Shown: positions 36,401 to 44,034, counted from the stretch's first letter. The stretch: DNA of 64,000 nt from an uncultured Bacteroides sp. (GCF_963675905.1 NZ_OY780936.1:3357946-3421945); one strand, 5' to 3'. The notes: generated by a model from the letters alone, not told the origin. Program-made: numbers and translations.

Positions 36401-36736
36401 CTGCTGATCATTCTTGTGGAGAGTTACATTCAAGGAACTATTCTTGCCGACAACATGTGTCTGACTCAGGAAACCAATATAAGAGAATTCCAGTTTATCA
36501 GACTCTGAGTTGATGGAGATTGAATAGCGACCGTCCATGTCTGTCAATGTTCCTATAACTTTATTATTGGAACTGTGTAAAGTGACTGTTGCACCAATTA
36601 GCGCCTCGCCTTGCGTATCGGTTACAATTCCGCTTACTTTCCTTTTTGATGTATTTCCATATTGGGCATTTATCTGGCCCGGAATAAGTAAAGCTACAAT
36701 CAAAAACAGGCATCCTAAAACAACGTTTCTCTTCAT
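33434..36736 (-). CDS. SusC/RagA family TonB-linked outer-membrane transporter
   Basis: 1100 residues. A signal peptide (about 1-25) precedes a carboxypeptidase-regulatory-like beta domain (VSGIVTDTQGEALIGATVTL, about 34-110). The plug follows (LDEIVVTGYQTISRERATGA, about 115; PLYVIDGFPVEN; SITVLKDAAAASIYGARAANGVVVIITKK) and then a 22-strand barrel ending in MGIYLNF with the C-terminal aromatic residue. It imports a nutrient with its SusD partner in a TonB-dependent way. Downstream genes are redox proteins and a cysteine desulfidase rather than carbohydrate enzymes. No N-terminal STN signalling domain is present, so regulation by an anti-sigma factor is not expected. Confidence 0.96.
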   Translation of the reverse strand: MKRNVVLGCLFLIVALLIPGQINAQYGNTSKRKVSGIVTDTQGEALIGATVTLHSSNNKVIGTLTDMDGRYSISINSESDKLEFSYIGFLSQTHVVGKNSSLNVTLHKNDQQLDEIVVTGYQTISRERATGAFTKVSAEKLEQKRLSNLASVMEGQIAGFNDGKLRGVTSMSGMTTPLYVIDGFPVENTKYNQYGNLEENIPDLNIEDIESITVLKDAAAASIYGARAANGVVVIITKKASKGKTNVSFSSTYTFSPYTYYVNNRTDAADIVELEKGWADNNPKLKVSANSSGYITNAAAIAYATNYKKNAIFTSTGMQSILDYYSGNISQTDLNTTLGSLASKGYQYYKDVEKYAKRNPFYQQQNLRIGKTTNSNSFQSSITYKNNQLEDKYSQNESIAINLANITDINKWLKLELGSYTSYSNGTTQSYSALNPGFDYMPYNSLIGNDGNPYMSTMASRFSESTLNTIKSKGLYNMDLTPLDELGRNLTRSKNFSNRTYAKLNIKLADWLKYSVQFQYEYNTIRSNKLRNKESYDVRSLINGFATYNSSTGAVAYNIPYGNIYFTENQSSNAYNFRQQLDFNKTFADKHDLTVIAGTEARRSKIEYSNNTLYNYDPEMLSFELVDAKMLSNLTGKLISGNYFYPSNMTYLKELTNSFLSFYGNAGYTYEGKYTATGSLRWDRSNLWGTDSKYQNKPIWSVGASWNINKESFFNVSWVNMLKLRLSYGIGGNIAKLNAPYMTANYSQNTTVGGLQGNINSRPNPQLSWEKTTTTNIGADFSILQGRLNGSIEYYNKKGEDLLASTMGVPTEGWGYSTYKINNGGMINRGVEVTLNGDIIRTKDFTWNASLLYGYNKNKVTYVNVKAPVYYLQLDYPDAYPIIGNSYTAIYGYKWAGLSSTGLPQVYDGAGNKVTHQPSTLDAITYCGSTVPVHAGSFGSSLSYKNLELSFLLIYNLGHKMRNKFLPALNNSYSSAINGYITDFTPVNKKINNRWKQAGDELKTNVPRVVYEYESDYSYDSYSMYSYSDINVISASNIRLNNIALSYKIPAEYCKIAHLSSARIQFNVENAYTWAANNDAKYQLNGYNSPNYVMGIYLNF

Positions 36737-36818
36737 ATTTTTCAGCTTTAAAATGATTAATACTCTTTTTGCAAAATAATAGATTTATCGCTTAATAAAC
36801 CTAATAAAAAGGCATTTT

Positions 36819-36838
36819 ATATCGGCAATTGTCGATAT
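36819..36838. promoter_or_regulatory. Candidate operator upstream of the SusCD operon
   Basis: ATATCG-GCAATTGT-CGATAT is a 20-bp palindrome centred on CAATTG with one mismatched pair. Its place 83-102 nt upstream of the susC start, and the presence of a regulator gene just beyond, make it a candidate binding site. The binding protein is not known. Confidence 0.4.
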
Positions 36839-36990
36839 CGGAAGAAAAAAGTAAGCTGTTTGCTCGTTTTGGTATTTTTTTGTAATTTTAAAAACAGCAT
36901 TTATGCAAAGTGGAGGTAGCATATTTATATTTAATAGAAATACTTAGCAAAATGTGGAAATGAAATAGTTCTTTATTTCTCGTTTTGTAT

Positions 36991-37078
36991 CTAAGCCCAC
37001 GAATGAAGGCTAATGAGTTCAGGTATGAGGGCTTATCGGTTCTCGGCCTAGGGCTTATGGGTTCTCAGATGCAAACTT
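36991..37078. repeat. Four-unit 22-bp array (GTTCTCGGCCTAGGGCTT type)
   Basis: Units start at 36991, 37013, 37035 and 37057 with exact 22-bp spacing. The last three open with AT(G/C)(A/G)GTTC and the middle ones end in AGGGCTT. The GTTC(T)CGGCC core resembles the array at 19305-19392, so the two are related. Confidence 0.75.
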
Positions 37079-37229
37079 AGTAATATTTGTACGGTTACAA
37101 CGTTGTTTTTATTATTAAAAGAAGTAATATATAGTGTTATGTCTTTTATTATTAGATGTTTAAGAACGACTATAGTAACTTATACTATTTCCAGAGAAAA
37201 GTTGAGCTAACTGTTCTATAAATAAATTA

Positions 37230-37345
37230 GTGGCAGATGCCAGGTAATTAGTAGCAGATGAAATGTATCAATAATTTATCTGTCACCTCTGAAAACCCTA
37301 TAAACAAGGCTATTTTTTCAATTTAGTAGCAGGTAGCAAATCAAT
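37230..37345 (+). repeat. Dispersed 120-bp element, copy 3
   Basis: Ordered blocks GTGGCAGATG (37230), GTAGCAGATGAA (37251), ATCTGTCACCTCTGAAA (37279) and TTTAGTAGCAGGTAGC (about 37322) match the copy at 19566 in order and spacing. The copy lies about 150 bp after a 22-bp array, as at 19.3-19.6 kb. Confidence 0.75.
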
Positions 37346-37397
37346 TTATGTTTTTTGTGTTTTGTGGAAAGCTATAACTAATGGGAATTTCCTATTT

Positions 37398-39158
37398 CTA
37401 TTTGTCTATTTCACTATTCTTTTGTAACTCTATAACTTTACTTCTGTAAAGTGAAGGAGGCATACCTATACTTGATTGGAAAACCTTATAAAAAGTTGAT
37501 ATAGAGTTAAAACCTAATTGTGCAGAAAGTGCTTTAAGAGGTATATTGTTATTAGGATCAGAAAGAATGTGAACAGCCTCGTCAACCCGATATGAGTTAA
37601 TATAATAAGTAAATGAAGAACCAAATTTTTCGTTTATAATCTGAGAAAGATAGGTCCTGTTAGTTCCTAACATATCAGCAAGCTTTTCCTTTGTAATGAA
37701 GTTATCTTTATAAATCTGTTTTTCACGCATTAACATTTCCAGCTGCTCATAAAGAGTTGAGCTCTTTTCATCAGTTAACGATGAAACAGAATATTTTTCA
37801 GATAGTTCATTCTTTTCTCCTTCTTGCAACTGCTTTATTTGCTGGTAGAGGTTTTTCTCTCTTTTTATAGCATCCTGATTTTGGCGGACAATATTTAGAT
37901 AAATTTTATTCTTACGATAATACAGATAATATAGACCACCAAGAATGATAACAACCAGCAATAAAATATAAACCAAGAAACGAATATTATTCTCTTTTTG
38001 CAATAGCTCTAATTTATTTTGCTTTATCTCATTTTCTTGTCTCTCTGTATCATATTTAACTCTTATTTCGTTCAATGAATGTTCTTTTTCTGCATTGAAA
38101 CGTTTATTGGATTCCTGATGATAGATTTTGTAGCATTTAAGTGATTCTTTATAATTATTCTCTAATTCATAGCACTTAGAAAGTGACTCGTATAGTTCAT
38201 AGAGAAACATCTTGTTATTCTTTTTATGACATAATATTATTCCGCTATTTAATAAGTCAGCTGCCTCTCTGTATCTTTTATTTTTCATTAAAAGATCTGC
38301 GTAGTTTATATAACAATTAGATAAAGAAGAAGTATTTGCCAGTTTTGCATATTTAATAGCCTTTTCAAAATATGCTTCAGCCTGTTGCTCGTCTCCCATA
38401 TAAAATAGAGTTCTACCAAAAAGTGTGTATACATTTGTCTGATCGTAGAACTCATTTTTATCCATAAGAAACTCTGCTTCTCTTAAATACTTAAGAGTTT
38501 CATTGTATTTCTTCATTAAGAAATATATCTGCGAAGTGTTAACAGCACCGGCATAAATAATAAAAGGGTCATTTTGCTTATGTCCCAGGTCATAACACTC
38601 TAAAGTATACTTTAAACCTGTTGTGTCTTTCTTTAGGTAATATACTTCGCCCATATTGCATAAAAGTATTGAATAAAGCCTTCTGTATTTTGAACGTTTG
38701 GCAGATTCAATTCCTTTCATATAATATGAAATAGAGCTATAATAATCATTTTCAATGTTTAATGCATAAAGTCCAAGACCATTATATACGGAAGAAAGAA
38801 CAGAGTCATTTTTTAGTTTTAAAGCCAGCTTCTTAGATCTCTCCAAATAAATTTTAGCCGACTGTTTATATCCTTTCATCATTAAGGCTTGTCCCAGATA
38901 AACAGAACCATACATTTGATAATTCTCATTTTCTGTTTTTCTTCCTAGTTCCAGCAATTTCTTTGAGTATAGAATGGCGTGGTTGAAGTCTGAAATGTTT
39001 AGAGAGTGTTGTCCCAAATCTTTCAATATATTGCCATCATTCTTATTCATAAGCACTTTTGCATATTGCTCATTAATAATATCCCTATTTTTATTTTGTG
39101 AAAATAAAAAAGGAGGAAAGAATATAGCTACAAGAATCAGGGCAAAACAATATTTCAT
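37398..39158 (-). CDS. Membrane-anchored TPR/AraC-type transcriptional regulator
   Basis: 586 residues. A signal peptide (MKYCFALILVAIFFPPFLFS) is followed by about eight TPR-like repeats (about 30-360) that should lie in the periplasm. A single membrane helix (FLVYILLLVVIILGGLYYLYY, about 390-412) and a coiled-coil linker lead to a C-terminal AraC-type double helix-turn-helix (about 480-580; MLGTNRTYLSQIINEKFGSSFTYYINSYRV...IPLKALSAQLGFNSISTFYKVF). It senses something outside the inner membrane and binds DNA inside. It lacks the histidine kinase of hybrid two-component regulators. It sits upstream of, and co-directional with, the SusCD-redox operon, its probable target. Confidence 0.85.
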   Translation of the reverse strand: MKYCFALILVAIFFPPFLFSQNKNRDIINEQYAKVLMNKNDGNILKDLGQHSLNISDFNHAILYSKKLLELGRKTENENYQMYGSVYLGQALMMKGYKQSAKIYLERSKKLALKLKNDSVLSSVYNGLGLYALNIENDYYSSISYYMKGIESAKRSKYRRLYSILLCNMGEVYYLKKDTTGLKYTLECYDLGHKQNDPFIIYAGAVNTSQIYFLMKKYNETLKYLREAEFLMDKNEFYDQTNVYTLFGRTLFYMGDEQQAEAYFEKAIKYAKLANTSSLSNCYINYADLLMKNKRYREAADLLNSGIILCHKKNNKMFLYELYESLSKCYELENNYKESLKCYKIYHQESNKRFNAEKEHSLNEIRVKYDTERQENEIKQNKLELLQKENNIRFLVYILLLVVIILGGLYYLYYRKNKIYLNIVRQNQDAIKREKNLYQQIKQLQEGEKNELSEKYSVSSLTDEKSSTLYEQLEMLMREKQIYKDNFITKEKLADMLGTNRTYLSQIINEKFGSSFTYYINSYRVDEAVHILSDPNNNIPLKALSAQLGFNSISTFYKVFQSSIGMPPSLYRSKVIELQKNSEIDK

Positions 39159-39192
39159 AAGTGGCAGGAGCTTAAAATTGACTTTTGAAATA

Positions 39193-39200
39193 CAAAGTTA
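39193..39200 (-). promoter_or_regulatory. -7 promoter element of the TPR/AraC regulator gene
   Basis: On the minus strand TAACTTTG matches TAnnTTTG, 35 nt upstream of the start. No clear -33 element. Confidence 0.5.
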
Positions 39201-39217
39201 TCGTTAAATTGTAAACA

Positions 39218-39245
39218 GGGAAATACCATAAATATGGCATTCCCT
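39218..39245 (-). terminator. Possible terminator after the lactonase gene
   Basis: AGGGAAATACCATA and TATGGCATTCCCT can pair with one bulge just beyond the lactonase stop. The following T-run on the minus strand is weak (GTTTACAATTT). Confidence 0.45.
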
Positions 39246-39262
39246 CTGACATAATGAGAAAT

Positions 39263-40432
39263 TTATTTATTATGAAGGCTTGCAAACTTCAGACAGACAG
39301 GTTTATCCAGTTCAATCTTCTTTCCAGTATCTTCAAGTAAACCAGTCTTAGAATTAATTTTAAAAACCTGAATTACATTACTGTTTTTGCAGGCAACCAA
39401 GAGTAACTTGCCATTTGGTGTAATTATGAAATTACGTGGATGAATACCGGTATATTGATATCCGACTTTTGTAAGTTTCCCATTTGTCTGGTTTACATTA
39501 AAAATAGCAATACCATCAGCTTTTAAACGGTTTGATGCATATAAGAACTTGCCATCAGGTGTAAGATGAATATCAGCACTTCCTTTTTTGTCAGTTCCAG
39601 GAGTTGTATCTGATGCTATGTATTGAATATCTTTTAATATTCCGTTGTTATAACTAAACACTGTTACTTTTCCGGATAGCTCATTGATGAGGTAAGCATA
39701 CTTGCCGTTTGGGTGGAAAGTAATGTGTCTCGGACCAGATCCCTTTTCTACATCAAAAGCTTCGGGCTTACCTGCTTGCAGGAACTGAACAGAGTTATCT
39801 TCTGCTTCAGTATAGTTTAAATTGAACTTATGTACTTTGTCTTTTCCAAGATCGTCGGCTAAAAGATATTTCCCTTCCGGAGTAAATGCAACACAATGTA
39901 GATGAGGTTTTGGTTGTGGTTCCGGAGCATCTTTCTTATCAAAGGTAATTATTTGGTTTGAAGGGAACAGCGTTCCGTCTTTCTTAATTTTAAATACAGA
40001 AACATTTCCTCCTGTATAATTAGCTGTAATTACATATTTTCCTTTTGGATCGATGTTAATATAGCAAGGCGACCCACCGAATGTTTTCTGAGAATTAAGG
40101 TGGGTTAGTTTACCGTTCTTTTTATCGAATGAAAGAGCATAAGCAACTCCTCCTTCATCCTCGTTTTCGCCAACTGAATAAACAAACTTTTCATCTTTTG
40201 AAAGGTTTAGGTAGGAAGGGTTGGAAAGCCCATCAATCTCATTGACATAACTAGCATCTCCTGTTTCCGTATTGAAGCGGTAAACGTATATACCTTTGCT
40301 CGTTCCGGAAGTGTAAGTTCCTATAAGCAGGAAGAGCTCGCTGTTCTTTTTATCTTTACTGGAGTTATCTTTCGGTGTGAAAGATGAGAGTGTTAAGGCA
40401 CAGATACTCATTAGCATTAATTTTTTGAGCAT
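39263..40432 (-). CDS. Lactonase family seven-bladed beta-propeller protein
   Basis: 389 residues from MLKKLMLMSICALTLSSF, a signal peptide. The longer start at 40465 is rejected because a promoter -7 element occupies 40463-40470. The sequence fits the YbhE/6-phosphogluconolactonase-type propeller: LLIGTYTSGTSKGIYVYRFN, PSYLNLSKDEKFVYSVGE, GGSPCYINIDPKGKYVITANY, PHLHCVAFTPEGKYLLADDLG, GSGPRHITFHPNGKYAYLINE and IHPRNFIITPNGKLLLVACK. Members hydrolyse 6-phosphogluconolactone or related lactones. Here the protein is exported, so the substrate is probably a different lactone. Confidence 0.85.
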   Translation of the reverse strand: MLKKLMLMSICALTLSSFTPKDNSSKDKKNSELFLLIGTYTSGTSKGIYVYRFNTETGDASYVNEIDGLSNPSYLNLSKDEKFVYSVGENEDEGGVAYALSFDKKNGKLTHLNSQKTFGGSPCYINIDPKGKYVITANYTGGNVSVFKIKKDGTLFPSNQIITFDKKDAPEPQPKPHLHCVAFTPEGKYLLADDLGKDKVHKFNLNYTEAEDNSVQFLQAGKPEAFDVEKGSGPRHITFHPNGKYAYLINELSGKVTVFSYNNGILKDIQYIASDTTPGTDKKGSADIHLTPDGKFLYASNRLKADGIAIFNVNQTNGKLTKVGYQYTGIHPRNFIITPNGKLLLVACKNSNVIQVFKINSKTGLLEDTGKKIELDKPVCLKFASLHNK

Positions 40433-40462
40433 AATTATTCTTTTTAGTAGTGGATTCATTTG

Positions 40463-40470
40463 CAAAGATA
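40463..40470 (-). promoter_or_regulatory. -7 promoter element of the lactonase gene
   Basis: On the minus strand TATCTTTG, a full match to TAnnTTTG, 31 nt upstream of the chosen start. It is divergent to, and 41 nt from, the aroK element. Confidence 0.6.
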
Positions 40471-40511
40471 AAAAACATCTCTGCAGACGAAATAGTTCTT
40501 CCTTTTAATTT

Positions 40512-40519
40512 TATCTTTG
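40512..40519 (+). promoter_or_regulatory. -7 promoter element of aroK
   Basis: TATCTTTG, a full match to TAnnTTTG, 28 nt upstream of the aroK ATG. No good -33 element. Confidence 0.6.
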
Positions 40520-40546
40520 TAGCCGAAATATTATAAAAGAACAGCA

Positions 40547-41074
40547 ATGACTCGGATTTTTTTAATCGGATATATGGGAGCGGGGAAAACAACTCTTGGA
40601 AAAGCTTTTGCCAGAGAGATGAATTTATCTTTTGTTGATCAGGATTGGTATATTGAGGAGCGCTTCCATAAAACCGTGCAGGAAATATTTGCGGAGAGGG
40701 GAGAGCAAGGCTTCAGAGAGCTGGAGCGCCAGATGCTTCATGAAATTGCTGAATTTGAGAATGTTGTTATTTCAACCGGAGGAGGTGCCCCTTGCTTTTA
40801 TGATAACATGGACTTTATGAATCTAAAGGGAGATACTGTTTTTTTAAATGTTACTCCTGAAGTATTGTTTAGTCGCTTGAAGATGGCTAGCCAGAATCGT
40901 CCTATTCTGAGAGGCAAATCTAATGAAGAGCTAAAAGCATTCATTGCAAAGACTCTTGAAAAACGTGCACCGTTCTATTCAAAGGCTAAATATATATTTA
41001 ATGCCGATGAACTGGAAGATATATACCAAATAAAATCTTCTGTCAATAAGCTAAAGGAACTACTTGGCTTGTAA
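40547..41074 (+). CDS. aroK: Shikimate kinase
   Basis: 175 residues, the usual size. It phosphorylates shikimate in the pathway to chorismate, which also feeds the menaquinone operon in this window. The P-loop GYMGAGKTTLG is near residue 8, the shikimate-binding DQDWYIEERFHKTVQEIFAERGEQGFRELE follows, then STGGGAPCF and the lid/adenine region SQNRPILRGKS. Monocistronic: it has its own -7 element and a terminator beyond. Confidence 0.95.
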   Translation: MTRIFLIGYMGAGKTTLGKAFAREMNLSFVDQDWYIEERFHKTVQEIFAERGEQGFRELERQMLHEIAEFENVVISTGGGAPCFYDNMDFMNLKGDTVFLNVTPEVLFSRLKMASQNRPILRGKSNEELKAFIAKTLEKRAPFYSKAKYIFNADELEDIYQIKSSVNKLKELLGL

Positions 41075-41112
41075 ATCTTCTCTTTACTTCTTGCAAATGC
41101 AAATTGTTGTTG

Positions 41113-41145
41113 CATACATACAAATTGTTGTGTGTATGTTATATA
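41113..41145 (+). terminator. aroK terminator
   Basis: Arms CATACATACAA (41113-41123) and TTGTGTGTATG (41128-41138) pair over 11 positions with one T-G wobble around loop ATTG, followed by TTATAT. Confidence 0.6.
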
Positions 41146-41230
41146 TCTATATTCTCACCTAAAGTATCACATATTTTGTTTTATTATATTAAGAATGTGT
41201 CGTATTTAGTAAAAATATACTTATTACTGA

Positions 41231-41260
41231 TTGAAAACTATAGATTTATGCGTACTTTTG
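41231..41260 (+). promoter_or_regulatory. speA-argB promoter
   Basis: TACTTTTG (41253-41260) with TTG (41231-41233, in ATTG) 19 nt upstream gives a near-consensus -33/-7 promoter, about 40 nt before speA. Confidence 0.65.
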
Positions 41261-41300
41261 CGTTATTAATAACTTGCCTAAAATAGTATAAGATTAGAAA

Positions 41301-43196
41301 ATGAGAAAATGGCGTATTGAAGATTCAGAGGAACTTTACAACATTACCGGTTGGGGAACCTCGTACTTTGGTATCAATGACAAAGGTCATGTAGTGGTTA
41401 CCCCCAAGAAAAACGGAGTGGCTGTCGACTTAAAAGAGTTGGTTGATGAATTGCAACTGAGAGATGTTTCGGCTCCTATGTTATTACGCTTTCCGGATAT
41501 TTTGGATAACCGGATTGAGAAAACAGCTAAATGTTTTCAGATTGCATCAGAGGAATATGGTTATAAAGCACAGAACTTTATAATTTATCCTATCAAAGTA
41601 AATCAAATGCGCCCGGTAGTTGAGGAAATTATCAGTCATGGTAAGAAGTTTAATTTAGGACTGGAAGCTGGTTCCAAACCTGAACTACATGCTGTAATTG
41701 CCATCAATACTGATTCTGATTCTTTAATTATCTGTAACGGGTATAAGGATGAAAGTTATATAGAACTAGCTCTTCTTGCCCAGAAGATGGGAAAGAGAAT
41801 CTTCCTTGTTGTTGAAAAACTTAATGAGCTTAAATTAATAGCTAAGGTTGCAAAACGTTTGAATGTAATGCCTAATATCGGAATTCGCATTAAACTTGCT
41901 TCTTCAGGAAGTGGTAAATGGGAAGAATCCGGTGGAGATGCTAGTAAATTTGGACTTACTCCAAGTGAATTGTTGGAAGCACTAGATTTCCTGGAAAAAA
42001 AGGACCTGAGAAATTGTTTGAAACTGATTCATTTCCATATTGGCAGTCAGGTTACAAAAATACGCCGCATTAAGACAGCTTTGCGTGAGGCTTCTCAATT
42101 TTATGTGCAATTGCACTCGCTGGGCTATAATGTGGAATTTGTAGACATTGGTGGCGGACTGGGTGTAGACTATGATGGAACTCGTTCTTCTAACAGCGAG
42201 AGTAGCGTGAACTATTCTATTCAGGAATATGTGAACGACTCTATTTCTGCTTTGGTGGATGCCGCTGATAAGAATGATATTCCACATCCGAATATTATCA
42301 CAGAATCTGGTCGTTCATTGACTGCTCATCACTCTGTGCTTATTTTTGAAGTATTGGAAACGGCAACTCTTCCTGAATGGGATGATGAAAAAGATGTGGT
42401 TGATGAGAATGATCATGAACTATTAAAAGAACTTTATTCTATTTGGGATAGTTTGAATCAGAACAAGATGCTTGAAGCATGGCATGATTCTCAGCAGATT
42501 CGTGAAGAATCTCTCGACTTGTTTAGCCATGGTATTGTTGATTTGAAAACTCGTGCTAAGATTGAAAAGCTGTTTTGGTCGATAACCCGGGAAATCCATC
42601 AAATAGCTTCGGGCTTGAAACACGCTCCCGATGAATTCCGTCAGCTGTCCAAACTTTTAGCAGATAAATATTTCTGTAACTTCTCATTGTTCCAGTCTCT
42701 TCCGGATTCATGGGCAATTGATCAGATATTTCCGATTATACCAATTCAACGATTGGATGAAAGACCAGACCGATGTGCCACTTTGCAGGATATAACATGT
42801 GACTCTGATGGGAAAGTTGATAATTTCATATCTACCCGTAATGTAGCTCATTACCTACCTGTACATAGCCTGAAAGGAAAAGAACCTTACTATATGGGTG
42901 TGTTCCTTGTTGGAGCATATCAGGAGATTTTGGGCGATATGCATAATTTGTTTGGTGATACAAATGCTGTTCATATTAGTGTAAACGAAAAAGGCTATAA
43001 CATCGAACAGATTATTGATGGTGAAACAGTTGCTGAGGTACTGGATTATGTACAATACAATCCAAAGAAGCTGGTTCGTACACTCGAAACATGGGTTACT
43101 TCTTCTGTGAAGAACGGACGCATTTCAGTGGAAGAGGGAAAAGAATTCCTCTCTAACTATCGTTCCGGACTTTATGGATATACATATTTGGAATAA
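41301..43196 (+). CDS. speA: Biosynthetic arginine decarboxylase
   Basis: 631 residues, full length for SpeA. This PLP enzyme converts arginine to agmatine for polyamine synthesis. The PLP lysine is in FIIYPIKVNQMRPVV (about residue 100). Other motifs are GLEAGSKPELHAV, KLIHFHIGSQVTKIRRIK, VDIGGGLGVDYDG, ITESGRSLTAHHSVLIFEV and the substrate cysteine region PERPDRCATLQDITCDSDGK (here DERPDRCATL). It is followed after 2 nt by argB, so an arginine-consuming and an arginine-making enzyme share one transcript. Confidence 0.96.
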   Translation: MRKWRIEDSEELYNITGWGTSYFGINDKGHVVVTPKKNGVAVDLKELVDELQLRDVSAPMLLRFPDILDNRIEKTAKCFQIASEEYGYKAQNFIIYPIKVNQMRPVVEEIISHGKKFNLGLEAGSKPELHAVIAINTDSDSLIICNGYKDESYIELALLAQKMGKRIFLVVEKLNELKLIAKVAKRLNVMPNIGIRIKLASSGSGKWEESGGDASKFGLTPSELLEALDFLEKKDLRNCLKLIHFHIGSQVTKIRRIKTALREASQFYVQLHSLGYNVEFVDIGGGLGVDYDGTRSSNSESSVNYSIQEYVNDSISALVDAADKNDIPHPNIITESGRSLTAHHSVLIFEVLETATLPEWDDEKDVVDENDHELLKELYSIWDSLNQNKMLEAWHDSQQIREESLDLFSHGIVDLKTRAKIEKLFWSITREIHQIASGLKHAPDEFRQLSKLLADKYFCNFSLFQSLPDSWAIDQIFPIIPIQRLDERPDRCATLQDITCDSDGKVDNFISTRNVAHYLPVHSLKGKEPYYMGVFLVGAYQEILGDMHNLFGDTNAVHISVNEKGYNIEQIIDGETVAEVLDYVQYNPKKLVRTLETWVTSSVKNGRISVEEGKEFLSNYRSGLYGYTYLE

Positions 43197-43198
43197 TC

Positions 43199-43972
43199 AT
43201 GAAGGAAAAACTTGTTATTATTAAAGTTGGTGGTAAAGTTGTTGAAGAAGAAGCTACATTGAATCAGCTGCTTAATGACTTTGCTGCTATACAGGGAAAT
43301 AAAATATTAGTTCACGGTGGAGGGCGATCTGCAACAAAGATCGCTTCCCTGCTGGGAATTGAAAGCAAGATGGTCAATGGTCGCCGCATCACTGATGCAG
43401 AAACGCTGAAAGTGGTGACTATGGTCTATGGTGGACTGGTAAACAAGAATATTGTAGCCGGACTTCAGGCCAGAGGTGTGAATGCTTTGGGACTTACCGG
43501 TGCCGATATGAATGCCATCCGCTCAGTAAAACGTCCGGTTAAGGATGTAGATTATGGTTTTGTTGGAGATGTGGAGCAGGTAAATGCCTCTATCCTGGGA
43601 GATCTTATAAAGAAAGGTATTGTTCCGGTGATGGCTCCTCTAACTCACGATGGCAATGGAAATATGCTTAATACAAATGCCGACACCATTGCAGGAGAAA
43701 CAGCCAAAGCTTTGGCTGATATTTTTGATGTGACGTTAGTTTATTGTTTTGAAAAGAGGGGAGTCCTCAAAGATGAAAATGATGATAATAGCGTAATTCC
43801 TCAGATAACTCGTGCTGAATTTGATGCTTATGTAGCTCAGGGAGTTATTCAGGGAGGCATGATTCCGAAGTTAGAAAATTCTTTTTCTGCAATTAATGCA
43901 GGCGTTTCTCAGGTTGTAATAACCTTATCCTCAGCTATTAACAAGAACGGAGGCACAAAAATTATAAAATAA
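43199..43972 (+). CDS. argB: Acetylglutamate kinase
   Basis: 257 residues of the amino-acid kinase family. It phosphorylates N-acetyl-L-glutamate (or N-succinylglutamate, used by some Bacteroidales) in arginine synthesis. The phosphate-binding IKVGGKVVEE is at the N-terminus, with LVHGGGRSATKIASLLGIESKMVNGRRITDAET, the substrate site MLNTNADTIAGETAKAL and IQGGMIPKLENSFSAINAGV later. Which acylated glutamate is used cannot be judged here. It is coupled to speA with a 2-nt gap. Confidence 0.95.
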   Translation: MKEKLVIIKVGGKVVEEEATLNQLLNDFAAIQGNKILVHGGGRSATKIASLLGIESKMVNGRRITDAETLKVVTMVYGGLVNKNIVAGLQARGVNALGLTGADMNAIRSVKRPVKDVDYGFVGDVEQVNASILGDLIKKGIVPVMAPLTHDGNGNMLNTNADTIAGETAKALADIFDVTLVYCFEKRGVLKDENDDNSVIPQITRAEFDAYVAQGVIQGGMIPKLENSFSAINAGVSQVVITLSSAINKNGGTKIIK

Positions 43973-43998
43973 TCCAATTTTTTTTTCTGTCTGCCTGT

Positions 43999-44021
43999 AA
44001 CTTTTTAAACTCTCACCCGTC
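43999..44021 (+). promoter_or_regulatory. Candidate ECF-type promoter of the sigma operon
   Basis: AAC (43999-44001) and CGTC (44018-44021) are 16 nt apart, the classic -35/-10 layout of ECF sigma promoters. The site lies 13 nt upstream of the sigma gene start, and no TAnnTTTG motif is near. It suggests autoregulation. Confidence 0.45.
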
Positions 44022-44034
44022 ATTATTTATAGAG

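Larger units (their letters stand above)
36737..37397. other. Intergenic region between susC and the TPR/AraC regulator
   Basis: About 660 bp, no gene. From right to left: a dispersed 120-bp element (37230-37340), a four-unit 22-bp array (36991-37078), AT-rich DNA, and a 20-bp near-palindrome at 36819-36838 that lies 83-102 nt upstream of susC. A perfect TAnnTTTG was not found on the minus strand; TATTTTG at 36772-36778 is one base short. Confidence 0.65.

Noticed and set aside
27500-39158. Polysaccharide utilisation locus
   Set aside because: SusC/SusD are present but there is no glycoside hydrolase, polysaccharide lyase or sulfatase; neighbours are redox proteins and a cysteine-degrading enzyme.
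41075-41300. Additional 22-bp array before speA (two CAAATTGTTGT words)
   Set aside because: The words are 21 bp apart, only two occur, and they are explained by the arms of the aroK terminator hairpin.
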